Source: Flemingiibacterium sp045634005 (GTDB taxonomy: Bacteria; Bacillota; Clostridia; Oscillospirales; CAG-272). From it: a stretch of 39,291 nt of DNA. Both the position numbers and the translations under genes were made by a program. The notes beneath the pieces were generated by a model. It ran no database searches, was not told where the DNA came from, and worked only from the letters and a program-made list of their open reading frames with translations. The stretch spans positions 1 to 39,291 of the forward strand of contig JAZQZL010000037.1 in NCBI GenBank assembly GCA_045634005.1. The letters are read 5' to 3'. Numbering within the stretch: position 1 is the first letter of the stretch; the number at the start of each line of letters is the position of its first letter. This document shows positions 22,000 to 30,273 of this stretch, piece by piece.

Positions 22000-23256
22000 T
22001 TATGTATTTTTCGGGATCTTCGTATCGTCAAGCTTCGAATAAACGATGCGCTGACCGGAATAAAGGCTGTACTGTCCGGAGAGCAGATAGCTTATAAGTG
22101 CTGCGGTGAGGTAATAGATCGCGCCCTCTGCGCCAAACATTTCGAGCGAAAGAACGACTGCAGTGATCGGGCAGTTGGTAACTCCGCAGAAGAGTGCCGC
22201 AATACCCATAGCCGCTCCAAGCGGTACGGACAAACCGATAAGCGATGCGATTGTTGCACCAAGCGTTGCGCCGATGAACATTGTAGGCACGATCTCACCG
22301 CCCTTATAGCCTACGCCCATCGTTATAGCGGTAAAGAGAATCTTAAGGGCAAAGGCTTCGTAACGCACGCTCTCGCCTTCAAATATGCCTGCAATAATAT
22401 GCACACCGCTTCCGTTGTAGTCGTTCGTGCCGATAAGAAGCGTGAGAAGCACGATGATAGCACCGCCTACTGCTACGCGAAGGTATTTGTTCGGGATAAA
22501 CTTCTTGGCATAGTGGTGCGTCTTGTGCATTGCAATACAGAAAATGATGCTGACAACAGCACCTGCTATGCCTATAAGTGCGGCACTTCCAAGCGTTGAT
22601 GCGCCAAGTGCTGGTATATCGCCGACACCGTAGTGCTCGGGCTTAACGCCAAGCATTGTAGCGAGGGTGTATGCAACCACGGACGAGGCGCAGCACGGGA
22701 ACATCGCCGCGGTGTAAAGACGTCCTGCACTCGCAACCTCAACTGCGAATATGCACGCGCCAACAGGGGTGCCGAAAAGCGCCGAGAAAAGCGCGCTCAT
22801 TCCGCACATAGTGAGAATATGACGGCGGCGCTCGTCAATTCGGATTATTCTACCGAGAAGCGAGGCAACGCTTCCGCCTATTTGAAGTGCCGCGCCTTCT
22901 CTGCCTGCCGATCCGCCTAAAAGGTGGGTTATCGCGGTACCGACAAACACTGCCGGTGCAAGAAGATACGGCACCTGCTTTTCATCTCGAACCGTTTCAA
23001 ACACCGTATTGGTGTTAGCGCCTGATAGCTTGCAGAGCGCGTAGAGCCCGGCGATCAAAAGACCGCCGACCGGCAAGAGATAAATAAACCAACTGTGTTC
23101 TCCGCGGAGCTCGGTTACAAACTCAAGTGTATGCGAGAACAGTGCGCCGACAGCGCCGCCGATAACTCCCATAAGCGTACCTAACGCACTCCACAGAAGA
23201 AAAACGAGAACATATTTAGTTGGTTTATCGAACAAATCCTTGATTTTTTCTTTCAA
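22000..23256 (-). CDS. ClC-family chloride channel / antiporter
   Basis: 418 residues with about 10-12 membrane helices. The ClC selectivity regions are visible: GGSAGREGAALQIGGSVAS, which contains the gating-glutamate motif GREGA, and GYKGGEIVPTMFIGATLGA. GVTNCPITAVVLSLEMFG corresponds to a further pore region. Such proteins move chloride or fluoride, often exchanging protons. There is no C-terminal CBS domain. The start is a TTG at 23256 with GGAGG ten bases upstream; an ATG within the gap is out of frame. It is possibly co-transcribed with the upstream peptidase gene, 24 bases away. Confidence 0.88.
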   Translation of the reverse strand: MKEKIKDLFDKPTKYVLVFLLWSALGTLMGVIGGAVGALFSHTLEFVTELRGEHSWFIYLLPVGGLLIAGLYALCKLSGANTNTVFETVRDEKQVPYLLAPAVFVGTAITHLLGGSAGREGAALQIGGSVASLLGRIIRIDERRRHILTMCGMSALFSALFGTPVGACIFAVEVASAGRLYTAAMFPCCASSVVAYTLATMLGVKPEHYGVGDIPALGASTLGSAALIGIAGAVVSIIFCIAMHKTHHYAKKFIPNKYLRVAVGGAIIVLLTLLIGTNDYNGSGVHIIAGIFEGESVRYEAFALKILFTAITMGVGYKGGEIVPTMFIGATLGATIASLIGLSVPLGAAMGIAALFCGVTNCPITAVVLSLEMFGAEGAIYYLTAALISYLLSGQYSLYSGQRIVYSKLDDTKIPKNT

Positions 23257-23280
23257 AACGTCATCGCCTCCGAAAACGTG

Positions 23281-24090
23281 TCATTTCTTTATTTTGAGTA
23301 TGCGAAGCACCTTGCCAACGCATATACGCGCAAATCTAATATAAGGCGGAAAAAAACTGCTTTTAAAACGCTTCTGTGGCTTTTCGAGAAATGCGGAAAG
23401 CTTTTCGAGCGTATTCTGCCATTCAGACACAACAAGAGTTTCATTATTCGTATGCCAGCCGTGATAGCCGACGCCGATATTTACTCCACAAATGTGACGG
23501 CAGAGTATCTGCAAGTCACATCCGCCGCTCGCCTTGCTGTCGGCAAAGCCGAAATCTTTTTCGATGTAGTTCTTGAATTTATTGGTGTTATCGACCTGAT
23601 TGAAAAGACAACACTCGGTGCCCTTCCAGTCAAGCTCTATCATATACGCGTGGCGGTTGAGCTCACGAAACAGCTTGGCATTGGATTTTCTCAAATACTT
23701 TGCGCCGATCTTTCCGCGTTCTTCGCCGTCAACAACAACTATGCTGTGGCCGCATTCGCGCATCTCCCAAAGCATAGCACAGCCTGCGCGGTCGTCTGCT
23801 CCGATTCCACAGTCCTCTGTGCCGCTTTTGAATATGCCGTCCTCAAAAAGAACGCTGTGCTCGCCGGTGAACGCCTTGCCGTATGATTTATCCCAGACGG
23901 TGTCAATATGAGCGACGAGAACGATTCTGTCCTTGCGCGTGCCGGGCAGATATACGTATCTTTGCAGCGGTCCGTCGCCTTTGCCGACAACGGCACCCGG
24001 TAAATTAGCAAATCGCTCGAAGATCGCGTCGCCGCTATCGAGAGGGGTGTTAAGAAATTCGGAGAGCATAGAGATGTATGTATCTTTCAT
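23281..24090 (-). CDS. M20/M28-type metallopeptidase-like hydrolase
   Basis: 269 residues with the di-zinc peptidase landmarks: VLVAHIDTVW (first metal His and Asp), CGIGADDRAGCAML (bridging Asp), DGEERGKIGAKYL (catalytic and metal Glu) and GYHGWHTNNETLV (late metal His). The protein is short for the family and seems to lack the dimerisation lid domain. It probably hydrolyses a small peptide or acylated amino acid in the cytoplasm. AGAGGAA precedes the ATG. It lies 18 bases downstream of the glycosyltransferase gene in the same direction. Confidence 0.8.
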   Translation of the reverse strand: MKDTYISMLSEFLNTPLDSGDAIFERFANLPGAVVGKGDGPLQRYVYLPGTRKDRIVLVAHIDTVWDKSYGKAFTGEHSVLFEDGIFKSGTEDCGIGADDRAGCAMLWEMRECGHSIVVVDGEERGKIGAKYLRKSNAKLFRELNRHAYMIELDWKGTECCLFNQVDNTNKFKNYIEKDFGFADSKASGGCDLQILCRHICGVNIGVGYHGWHTNNETLVVSEWQNTLEKLSAFLEKPQKRFKSSFFPPYIRFARICVGKVLRILKIKK

Positions 24091-24108
24091 AAAGTTCCTC
24101 TTAAAATG

Positions 24109-25101
24109 TTATTGTGCGCCCTTTTTCGATGCTTTGGTCTTTGTTTTAAAAAGCCAAACCGCAGCCGCCGGGAAATAAACGTACAAAGAATATATAACTT
24201 TATACTTGAATGAAAATCCCGTAAACAGTTCGGAACGGTACTGCTTCATCGTTTTTATCATTCCCCTTACTTCTGCGCTGTGAGGCGTGTTTTTGCAGAA
24301 GCAGCTTGTGAAGCAACTTAACGCATCGCGCTTCTGAATGCTTGCGTATTTTGTGCGTCCAAACGCTTCCTCGCTTTTCCAAACGAGCTCGCGACGGCGA
24401 AAACGCGTTAAAAAGCCGTCGCAAGTATAGTTCCAAGAGGCGTTTGCTTCGTGGTAACGAACATAGTACCACTTTTTATCAAGGAATACGCTCGATGCGC
24501 CTTTAATAAGATTTTCGTATATAAAATAAAAGTCCTCGCCGATGAAAAGATCCCTTTTAAATCTCGTATCAGCAATAAGATCGCGCCGCATCATAACGCC
24601 GCCGATGCAGTCAAACGGTGATTTTTGGCAGAATACGGCTTCAAGCGTTTCTTCGTGTGTCTTGAAAATGGTTTCGGCACGCTCGGTAGCTGTGCTGATT
24701 TTTTCGCGAACCTTATGCCAATTCTTATCTGCTACTCCAACGACGTTCGTTCCTCCGATTTGAGCCCCCGTGCTTTTCATACCCTCAACAAGAGCCTCAA
24801 GCAAGAAAGAATATATGACGTCGTCGCTGTCGAGAAAGAAAATATACTCTCCCGACGCTTTTTCGAGTGCGAGATTTCTCGCCGCGGACACACCGCCGTG
24901 CTCGCCCGCATAAAGCTTAATACGCGCGTCCTTTTCGGCGAGCTGCTCGCAGATTTTATAGGTGCCGTCCAACGAGCCGTCGTCGACAATTACAATTTCA
25001 AAATTCTGATAGCTCTGCGCAAACACGGAGTTTACGCACTCTTCTATTACATTTTCTCTGTTGTAAACAGGTATAATAACCGATACTAAATCTTTTGTCA
25101 T
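24109..25101 (-). CDS. Family 2 glycosyltransferase
   Basis: 330 residues. The GT-A nucleotide-sugar domain starts at once: VSVIIPVYNRENVIEECVNS, IVIVDDGSLDGT and the metal-binding FFLDSDDVI. The C-terminal 120 residues are basic and aromatic, ending in a hydrophobic segment (VIYSLYVYFPAAAVWLF), so membrane association is likely. It would add a sugar to a surface polysaccharide or lipid. I took ATG 25101 because GGGAGGG lies five bases upstream. Acceptor and donor are unknown. Confidence 0.9.
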   Translation of the reverse strand: MTKDLVSVIIPVYNRENVIEECVNSVFAQSYQNFEIVIVDDGSLDGTYKICEQLAEKDARIKLYAGEHGGVSAARNLALEKASGEYIFFLDSDDVIYSFLLEALVEGMKSTGAQIGGTNVVGVADKNWHKVREKISTATERAETIFKTHEETLEAVFCQKSPFDCIGGVMMRRDLIADTRFKRDLFIGEDFYFIYENLIKGASSVFLDKKWYYVRYHEANASWNYTCDGFLTRFRRRELVWKSEEAFGRTKYASIQKRDALSCFTSCFCKNTPHSAEVRGMIKTMKQYRSELFTGFSFKYKVIYSLYVYFPAAAVWLFKTKTKASKKGAQ

Positions 25102-25174
25102 GGTAGCCCTCCCAAAGCACAAATTTTACTAAATTACATTATACCACCAAACTTGACAAAAAGCAATAGAAGGA

Positions 25175-25209
25175 GAAAAAAAGCACTCCGCGTTTTATTG
25201 CGGAGTACT
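25175..25209 (-). terminator. Terminator of the amino-sugar operon
   Basis: AGTACTCCGC and GCGGAGTGCT on the minus strand (25200-25209 with 25182-25191, one G-U) form a stem followed by a seven-T run. Confidence 0.9.
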
Positions 25210-25214
25210 TTCTG

Positions 25215-26177
25215 TTACTTAAACTGCTTTGCAAGCTCGCGGAGCTTGGAGAGCTCCTCAAGACCGCTTGTTGCATCGGCTGTACGAAGCGATGCCATAG
25301 CTGCAACCTGCGCGTATTCGAGAATTTCTTCATCGGATACGCCGTTGTGGATACCAAGGAGTGCGCCCGAGCAGAACGCGTCGCCTGCACCGGTCTTACC
25401 CTTGATAAAGTCACGCGGAACGTTCACCGACTCCATGGTCGAGTATTTGCCGCCCTTCGACTTGCAAATACCGAGAAGCGGCATATGGATGATAACACGC
25501 TCGCGTACACCCATTAGGAGAAGCTTATCAGCGATCTTCTCGAGGTTTTCCTCGCTCGGCTCGATACCCGTCATCTTACCTGCCTCGGTTTCGTTGACGA
25601 TAAGGTTGTCAACGTAAGGAAGGCACGGAATAACAAGCGAATAACGGTCCGAATTCTCGCTTACAAGGTCGATGGAGGTCTTGATACCGCGGCTCACGGC
25701 TTCCTTAAGAATCTTAAGACCGTCGCTGTTGTCTACCTTGTCGAGAAGCAAGAAGTAACCGAGATGGAGCATCTTAACGTTAAGCGTGTCCCAGTTGATA
25801 TCATCGTATCCGAAGGCAGCGCAAGCGCCGGGATACGTGAAGAACGTGCGCTGACCGCCGATAACGCTCATAACGTCAGTGAAGCTTGTTGCAAGACTTG
25901 CATCAACCGTTACTGCGGAGGTATCAACGCCGTTTTTCTTAAGATTATCTATAACGAATTTACCCTCTGCATCGTCGCCTACCTTGCATACGGCAACAAC
26001 GTCAAGCTCGGGCGCGAGCTTCTTTAAGTCTATGCCGTCGTTGGGGACAAGTCCGCCAACTGCGAGGTCGATCGAGCGAATGTGAGTAAGCTCGCCTGCA
26101 GACGGGTACGCGTTTATGCCGTAGATCTTATCTACGAGCACGGTACCAACGACTGCAATTCCCTTTCTTTGTCCCAT
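25215..26177 (-). CDS. PfkB-family sugar kinase
   Basis: 320 residues of the ribokinase/PfkB fold. The N-terminal GGLVPNDGIDL and the C-terminal GKTGAGDAFCSGALLG, containing the catalytic aspartate and anion hole, are both present. It phosphorylates a sugar or nucleoside with ATP. The last gene of a five-gene operon, it begins one base after the stop of the NagB-like gene. In company with PIG-L deacetylases and a NagB-like protein, an amino-sugar or its deacetylated derivative is a reasonable substrate guess, not a proof. Confidence 0.85.
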   Translation of the reverse strand: MGQRKGIAVVGTVLVDKIYGINAYPSAGELTHIRSIDLAVGGLVPNDGIDLKKLAPELDVVAVCKVGDDAEGKFVIDNLKKNGVDTSAVTVDASLATSFTDVMSVIGGQRTFFTYPGACAAFGYDDINWDTLNVKMLHLGYFLLLDKVDNSDGLKILKEAVSRGIKTSIDLVSENSDRYSLVIPCLPYVDNLIVNETEAGKMTGIEPSEENLEKIADKLLLMGVRERVIIHMPLLGICKSKGGKYSTMESVNVPRDFIKGKTGAGDAFCSGALLGIHNGVSDEEILEYAQVAAMASLRTADATSGLEELSKLRELAKQFK

Positions 26178-26178
26178 A

Positions 26179-27126
26179 TTAGTTGCACTCTGCTACCAGA
26201 GGACCTGCAAGCTCGCCAAGGAAGAAGAGCTTACCGGGGAGAGTGGGAATGTAGGAGGAGGTGATCCACGGAGTCTTTCCGTAACGGAGAGTCATCCAGA
26301 GGGACATACCCTGCCACTGCATTCCGCGGCCGAGAGTACCGTCAGCGCCGCCAATTGCGAGGTCTGCCTGAAGGAAGAGGCCGGGGCCGATGGTGTTAGC
26401 ACGGCAAGGAACGAGAGTAGTGCGGCTCTTGAAGCTGGTAAGAGCGTTCTGCTCAACGGTGAGAGGATGGATCTTAGCCGCGATGCGGTAAGGAGCCTTC
26501 TCCCATTCGGAAGCGTCAGCGTAGTCTGCAGCGAAGGTGGGCTCCCAGAATGCGATGTGGCACATTCTGCCGATACCGTAAACGAGAACGAGCTTTGCGC
26601 CCTCTGCCTTAAGTGCAGCGATCTTCTCGGGGTAAGTAGGAAGGTTTGCCTTGGTTGCGAAGTTGCGCTGTGCCTTCGGAACGGTCAGCTCACCAAGGGG
26701 ATTGAAGAGAGCCTGCTCCATAGCGTACTGGAATGCACCGGAGTTGTCGGGAGCAAGGGTGTTACCCTCGGAGTCTGCCCACTCGTCCATATTGAAGGTG
26801 TAAACGTGCTCGCAGGATACGTTCCAAGCCTTGAGGAAGTAAACAACCCACTTGTACATACCCATAGGGCCAACAGGGAGAATGAAAGCGATCTTCTCGC
26901 CTCTGTCCTTTGCGTTCTTGATCTGAATTGCGATCTCATGACCCATGTAGGTTTCGAACTCGCCGAGGGAGTCGCACTTGATGGGGGTGAAATCAGGGTT
27001 CCAGTGTGCCTGAGGCTCGCAGATCTTCTCAGGTGCATCTATGCACGCATCGATCTTATCGAAATCCCAGCCTGCGGGATAGAAGCCCTCAAGAGCAGAG
27101 CCTTTTACTGTGTCGTTGAAATTCAT
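26179..27126 (-). CDS. NagB-like glucosamine-6-phosphate deaminase / isomerase family protein
   Basis: 315 residues of the NagB/RpiA/6-phosphogluconolactonase superfamily. Recognisable motifs are ILPVGPMGMY (phosphate-loop region), VYTFNMDEWAD (NagB TFNMDEY) and YGIGRMCHIAFWEP (NagB GIGxDGHIAFNEP). Two usually strict positions differ: the Asp-Gly of GxDGH is replaced by Met-Cys, and Asn of FNEP by Trp. The protein is also longer than NagB (about 240-265) with an N-terminal extension. It may therefore act on a different aldose/ketose amine substrate. AAGGAGATATAACC precedes the ATG. Confidence 0.75.
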   Translation of the reverse strand: MNFNDTVKGSALEGFYPAGWDFDKIDACIDAPEKICEPQAHWNPDFTPIKCDSLGEFETYMGHEIAIQIKNAKDRGEKIAFILPVGPMGMYKWVVYFLKAWNVSCEHVYTFNMDEWADSEGNTLAPDNSGAFQYAMEQALFNPLGELTVPKAQRNFATKANLPTYPEKIAALKAEGAKLVLVYGIGRMCHIAFWEPTFAADYADASEWEKAPYRIAAKIHPLTVEQNALTSFKSRTTLVPCRANTIGPGLFLQADLAIGGADGTLGRGMQWQGMSLWMTLRYGKTPWITSSYIPTLPGKLFFLGELAGPLVAECN

Positions 27127-27163
27127 GGTTATATCTCCTTTTATAAAAAATTTTATATTTCAT

Positions 27164-27180
27164 TGCCGCACCGTGCGGCA
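27164..27180 (-). other. Intercistronic hairpin in the amino-sugar operon
   Basis: TGCCGCA (27164-27170) and TGCGGCA (27174-27180) form a stem between the PIG-L and NagB-like genes. A T-rich stretch follows after some distance on the minus strand, so partial termination or mRNA protection is possible. Confidence 0.4.
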
Positions 27181-27184
27181 GGGG

Positions 27185-27892
27185 TTACGGTAAATAACGC
27201 TTTGTTGTACCGCGCAGGTAAGCTCTGCACATATCGAAGCATTCCGCGTACTCTGCACCGCACTGATAGCCATAGTAACGTGCCTCTGTGCGAACCATTT
27301 CGGGAAAATCGATGTTGTCGTGCTCACGAAGCCAGGACATTTGAGAAACGTGACACTCGGTCATTTCAAGCTTCTTATCGATAAACTCGGTGATATCCAC
27401 GTATTCGGTAGGCTTGAAATCAACTCCGCACGCCGTCTGCATGTAATAGATTGGTGTAAGACGCGCTACCTTATCAACCTTTGTCTTGTAGTGCGGAACG
27501 GTTGCGGTAAATGAAGCATCGAACGTGAGCTTACTTACTGCGTTGTGGTCGCACATATAGTCGTTAGGTGCGTGAGTGATGATAAAATCAGGGTCGACCT
27601 CACGGATAACGTCCACCACCATATCGCGAGCCTCCTTGGTCTCGGCGTATACGGAGAGGTCGTGGAAGCCTGCGTAGATGCACTCGAATCCGGCAAGATC
27701 CGCGCTGTTTTTAGCCTCCTTGCAACGCATCGGTCCGAGAACCTCAGGCTCAATGACTACGTGTCCCATATCACCGTCGGAAAAGTGGCAGATAACCACT
27801 CTGTCGCCGCGTGCCTTGCATTTAAGAAGCGTGCCTCCGCAGGACTCCTCTATATCGTCGGGGTGAGCGCAAAAAGCGAGAACGGTATACAT
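27185..27892 (-). CDS. PIG-L (LmbE-like) N-deacetylase, intact copy
   Basis: 235 residues of the PIG-L zinc deacetylase family, which removes acetyl groups from N-acetylglucosamine-containing molecules. AHPDDIEE (residues 9-16) supplies the metal ligands and catalytic Asp, and ITHAPNDYMCDHNAVSKL gives the later His. No signal peptide is present. It is a tandem duplicate of the neighbouring interrupted gene and ends in the same AYLRGTTKRYLP. GAGGGAAG precedes the ATG. With the PfkB kinase and NagB-like protein it suggests deacetylation, phosphorylation and isomerisation of an amino sugar. Confidence 0.88.
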   Translation of the reverse strand: MYTVLAFCAHPDDIEESCGGTLLKCKARGDRVVICHFSDGDMGHVVIEPEVLGPMRCKEAKNSADLAGFECIYAGFHDLSVYAETKEARDMVVDVIREVDPDFIITHAPNDYMCDHNAVSKLTFDASFTATVPHYKTKVDKVARLTPIYYMQTACGVDFKPTEYVDITEFIDKKLEMTECHVSQMSWLREHDNIDFPEMVRTEARYYGYQCGAEYAECFDMCRAYLRGTTKRYLP

Positions 27893-27903
27893 ACGCTTCC
27901 CTC

Positions 27904-28611
27904 TTACGGCAGATAACGCTTGGTGGTACCGCGAAGGTAAACCTTACACATACGGAACGCCTCTGCATAGTCAGCGCCGCACTGATAGCCGCGATAGCGC
28001 GATCAGGTCTTTACCATATCCGGGAAGTCAATGTTATCGTGGTCACGCATCCACACTACCTGGGAAGCGTGGCACTCGAGCATCTCAAGCTTCTTGTCGA
28101 TATGCTCGGTAACGTCAACGAACTCGGTGGGCTCAAAGCCAACGCCTGCGAGGTTGTCCATATAGTAGATAGGTGTAAGGCGTGCTACCTTATCGACCTT
28201 GGTCTTGTAGTGAGGAACGGTTGCCGTGAAGGAAGCATCGAATACGAGCTTACTTGTTGCAACGTGGTCGGGCATATAGTCGTTAGGGTCGTGGGTGATG
28301 ATGAAGTCAGGATCGACCTCGCGGATAACGTCAACGACCTTGTCACGAGCTTCCTTGTTGTCAGCGTAGATAGCAACGTCGTCAAATCCGCCCCAGAACA
28401 CCTCAAAGCCAACCATAGCGCCGCTGGTCTTTGCCTCGTTAGCACGCATTTCGGCGAGCTCCTCCGGCATTATGATCTCGTGACCCATATTGCCGTTGCA
28501 AAGGTGGCAAACAACGACTCTGTCGCCGCGCTCTTTACACTTGAGAAGTGTTCCCGCGCAGTTTATCTCCATGTCGTCGGGATGTGTTGTGATTGCAAGT
28601 ACTGTATACAT
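27904..28611 (-). pseudogene. PIG-L deacetylase copy interrupted by an in-frame TGA
   Basis: The frame from ATG 28611 (AAGGAG upstream) gives 202 residues with intact catalytic THPDDMEI and ITHDPNDYMPDHVATSKL, then stops at TGA 28003-28005. The same frame continues without further stop for 32 codons to TAA at 27904, encoding SRYRGYQCGADYAEAFRMCK and ending in YLRGTTKRYLP. This is the same C-terminus as in its tandem paralogue, where the codon position is Glu. A nonsense change such as CGA to TGA is the simplest explanation. All visible catalytic motifs lie before the stop, so the shortened protein could still work. TGA is a normal stop elsewhere in the window. Confidence 0.75.
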
Positions 28612-28655
28612 TGGTAGTTCTCCTTTCGAACTAAAAATTACTTAACCGTGAGAGC

Positions 28656-29672
28656 TTAAAGCTTTACGACCTCGCCGCCGAGCGCCGAGCTCTTTCTTAT
28701 TGCCTCGATAACCTTGACGCCCTTCGCTGTGCTCTCCGGTGTGCAGGCGTCGTTGTTCTTTTCCGCGTAAAGCAGAGTTTCGAGGAAATAGCGTATCTGG
28801 TCGGTGCAAGGGTCCGTATGCGCGATTGCAGGCGTGAACGCCTCCTCGCCGTACGGGTACACCTTTAATTCGTCGTTATCATAGAACACGGTAGCTCTCT
28901 CGAATCTCGCGCGGTAATTAGCCTTGAACGGCACCTCGAAGGTTACGTCCCAAGCGCAGTTCGCTATAACGACGGTGTCCTCGTAGTAAAGGCGCGAGTT
29001 GACAGACTGAATATACGGGATATTCGTGTGCTCGACTGCGCTGACTGACTTCGGCATACCGAGAAGCGTCTGCACGAAGTCGATATCGTGGATATGCATA
29101 TCGAGCGCAACGCCGCCGCACTTGCTTACGTTATTGAAGTAGTCGCCAACGCCCCACGACGGATAAACGCTGTAGCGGTTGAGACGAAGCTCGCAAAGCT
29201 TGCCGAACGTACCCTTCTCCACGTGCTCCTTGAGGTAGCGGTACGGCTGCGTGAAGCGGATAACGTGCGCGATCATAAGGCTCTTGCCGGACTTCTTCTG
29301 TTCCTCGATCATTTCAAGGCAGTCTGCGTGTGACAGCGCCATCGGCTTTTCGCAAAGCACGTGCTTACCTGCGCGCAGGCACTTGATAACGAAATCTTTA
29401 TGAAGGAAGGTTGGCAGGCAAATATCGGCAACGTCGAAATCCTCTTTCGCGAGGAGCTCGTCAACGTCGCTGTAGATATGTATACCTTCGGGAAGCGGAG
29501 TTTCACCGCCGCCGAGGTTGAAGTCGAGCTTCGCGGTAAGGCGTTCTGTGTTTTTATCGCAGACAGCGACAAGCTCAACGGGAACGTCGAGTCCTACGAG
29601 CGTATGGTACGAGGTATTGTGCTGACGAGCGATACCGCCTTAGCCTATTATGGCAACCTTGATCTTATTCAT
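28656..29672 (-). pseudogene. Gfo/Idh/MocA oxidoreductase interrupted by an in-frame TAA
   Basis: From ATG 29672 (AAGGTG upstream) the frame begins KVAIIG, then has TAA at 29640-29642 (codon 11), then GGIARQHNTSYHTLVGLDV and a complete dehydrogenase of 339 codons in total. The stop falls inside the NAD(P)-binding GxGGIA loop, where Tyr, Cys or Leu is usual. Downstream the family motifs are intact: the CEKPMAL motif near residue 105, GVALDMHIHDIDFVQ and the C-terminal domain. No good restart lies before the first ATG of the remaining frame at 29360, which would lose the whole cofactor domain. It is the first gene of the operon, so polar effects on later genes are possible. Confidence 0.8.
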
Positions 29673-29722
29673 AAAATCACCTTTATCCAAAATAGATGTG
29701 ATACTGCTAAAGCATTATATTT

Positions 29723-29751
29723 ATTTTACCATATACCGCAGAATTTTGCAA
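29723..29751 (-). promoter_or_regulatory. Promoter of the amino-sugar operon
   Basis: Minus strand TTGCAA (29746-29751), 17 bases, TAAAAT (29723-29728), about 50 bases before the oxidoreductase start. Confidence 0.6.
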
Positions 29752-29870
29752 TAGGTTTGGCAAATTTAATATGCAATATTGTACCAAAAAAATGGAGAAA
29801 AGTACGAAAAATATGCATTTTCAAAAGTGCGCGTTTTTCTTTGTGTGACATTCAGCGAATTGTAACAAAA

Positions 29871-29901
29871 AATCAGCATCGGGACAAGCCCGATGCTGAT
29901 T
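29871..29901 (-). terminator. Terminator after tRNA-Leu
   Basis: AATCAGCATCGGG (29871-29883) pairs perfectly with CCCGATGCTGATT (29889-29901), with a T run on the minus-strand side. Confidence 0.9.
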
Positions 29902-29906
29902 TTTTT

Positions 29907-29994
29907 TGGTGCGGGTAAAAGGACTTGAACCTTCACGAAGTTGCCCCCACTAGAACCTGAATCTAGCGCGTCTGCCAATTCCGCCATACCCGCA
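29907..29994 (-). tRNA. tRNA-Leu (anticodon CAG)
   Basis: A complete class II tRNA on the minus strand: acceptor TGCGGGT/ACCCGCA, D-arm GGCGGAATTGGCAGACGC, anticodon stem CTAGA/TCTAG with loop TTCAGGT (CAG), long variable arm GGGGGCAACTTCGTGAAG, T-loop GTTCAAGTC and an encoded CCA end. The long variable arm confirms the leucine class. Confidence 0.95.
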
Positions 29995-29999
29995 TATTT

Positions 30000-30136
30000 A
30001 GTTTTGTTTGGGCAGCCACGCCCCGCGAGACAGCTTGCGGCATAGTCACCTTGCTCGCTGCTCGCTCGCAATTCTCCTTGCCTCTGCGCCTTCTCGAACT
30101 CGATTCATCGCCCACCGGGCGCGCTCGTCCTCGAAG
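30000..30136 (-). other. Structured spacer between tRNA fragment and tRNA-Leu
   Basis: G+C-rich stretch of about 137 bases with short repeats (GCGAGCGAGCAGCGAGCAAGG on the minus strand, partly shown) and no gene. It would be transcribed with tRNA-Leu from the promoter at 30192-30220. Function unknown. Confidence 0.4.
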
Positions 30137-30158
30137 CTGCCAATTCCGCCATACCCGC
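30137..30158 (-). repeat. Duplicated 5' fragment of tRNA-Leu
   Basis: 22 bases identical to positions 29972-29993, i.e. most of the 5' acceptor strand and the first half of the D-arm of the tRNA-Leu, then divergence. No matching 3' half follows, so it cannot fold as a tRNA. It is a leftover of a duplication or of an insertion in a tRNA gene. Confidence 0.85.
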
Positions 30159-30191
30159 GCATCGTTACTCGCCGTTTCCGACGACTTAAAA

Positions 30192-30220
30192 ATTATACCA
30201 CACCCCACCGAATTTGTCAA
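30192..30220 (-). promoter_or_regulatory. Strong promoter of the tRNA-Leu transcript
   Basis: Minus strand perfect TTGACA (30215-30220), a 17-base spacer and perfect TATAAT (30192-30197). It reads into the tRNA fragment and then the complete tRNA. Confidence 0.85.
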
Positions 30221-30259
30221 GGGCTTTTTGCAAAAATCACGCGAATTTGCAAAAAGCCC
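30221..30259. terminator. Hairpin after the PPIase gene
   Basis: GGGCTTTTTGCAAA (30221-30234) pairs perfectly with TTTGCAAAAAGCCC (30246-30259). It lies downstream of the lipoprotein gene; the T run is in the stem, so termination strength is uncertain. Confidence 0.6.
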
Positions 30260-30273
30260 CCTTCTCTTTCCGT

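Noticed and set aside
27990..28010. TGA as a selenocysteine codon in the PIG-L copy
   Set aside because: The following CGCG/CGCG mini-hairpin is too short and too close for a bacterial SECIS element, the paralogue has Glu rather than Cys here, and no selenium genes are in view.
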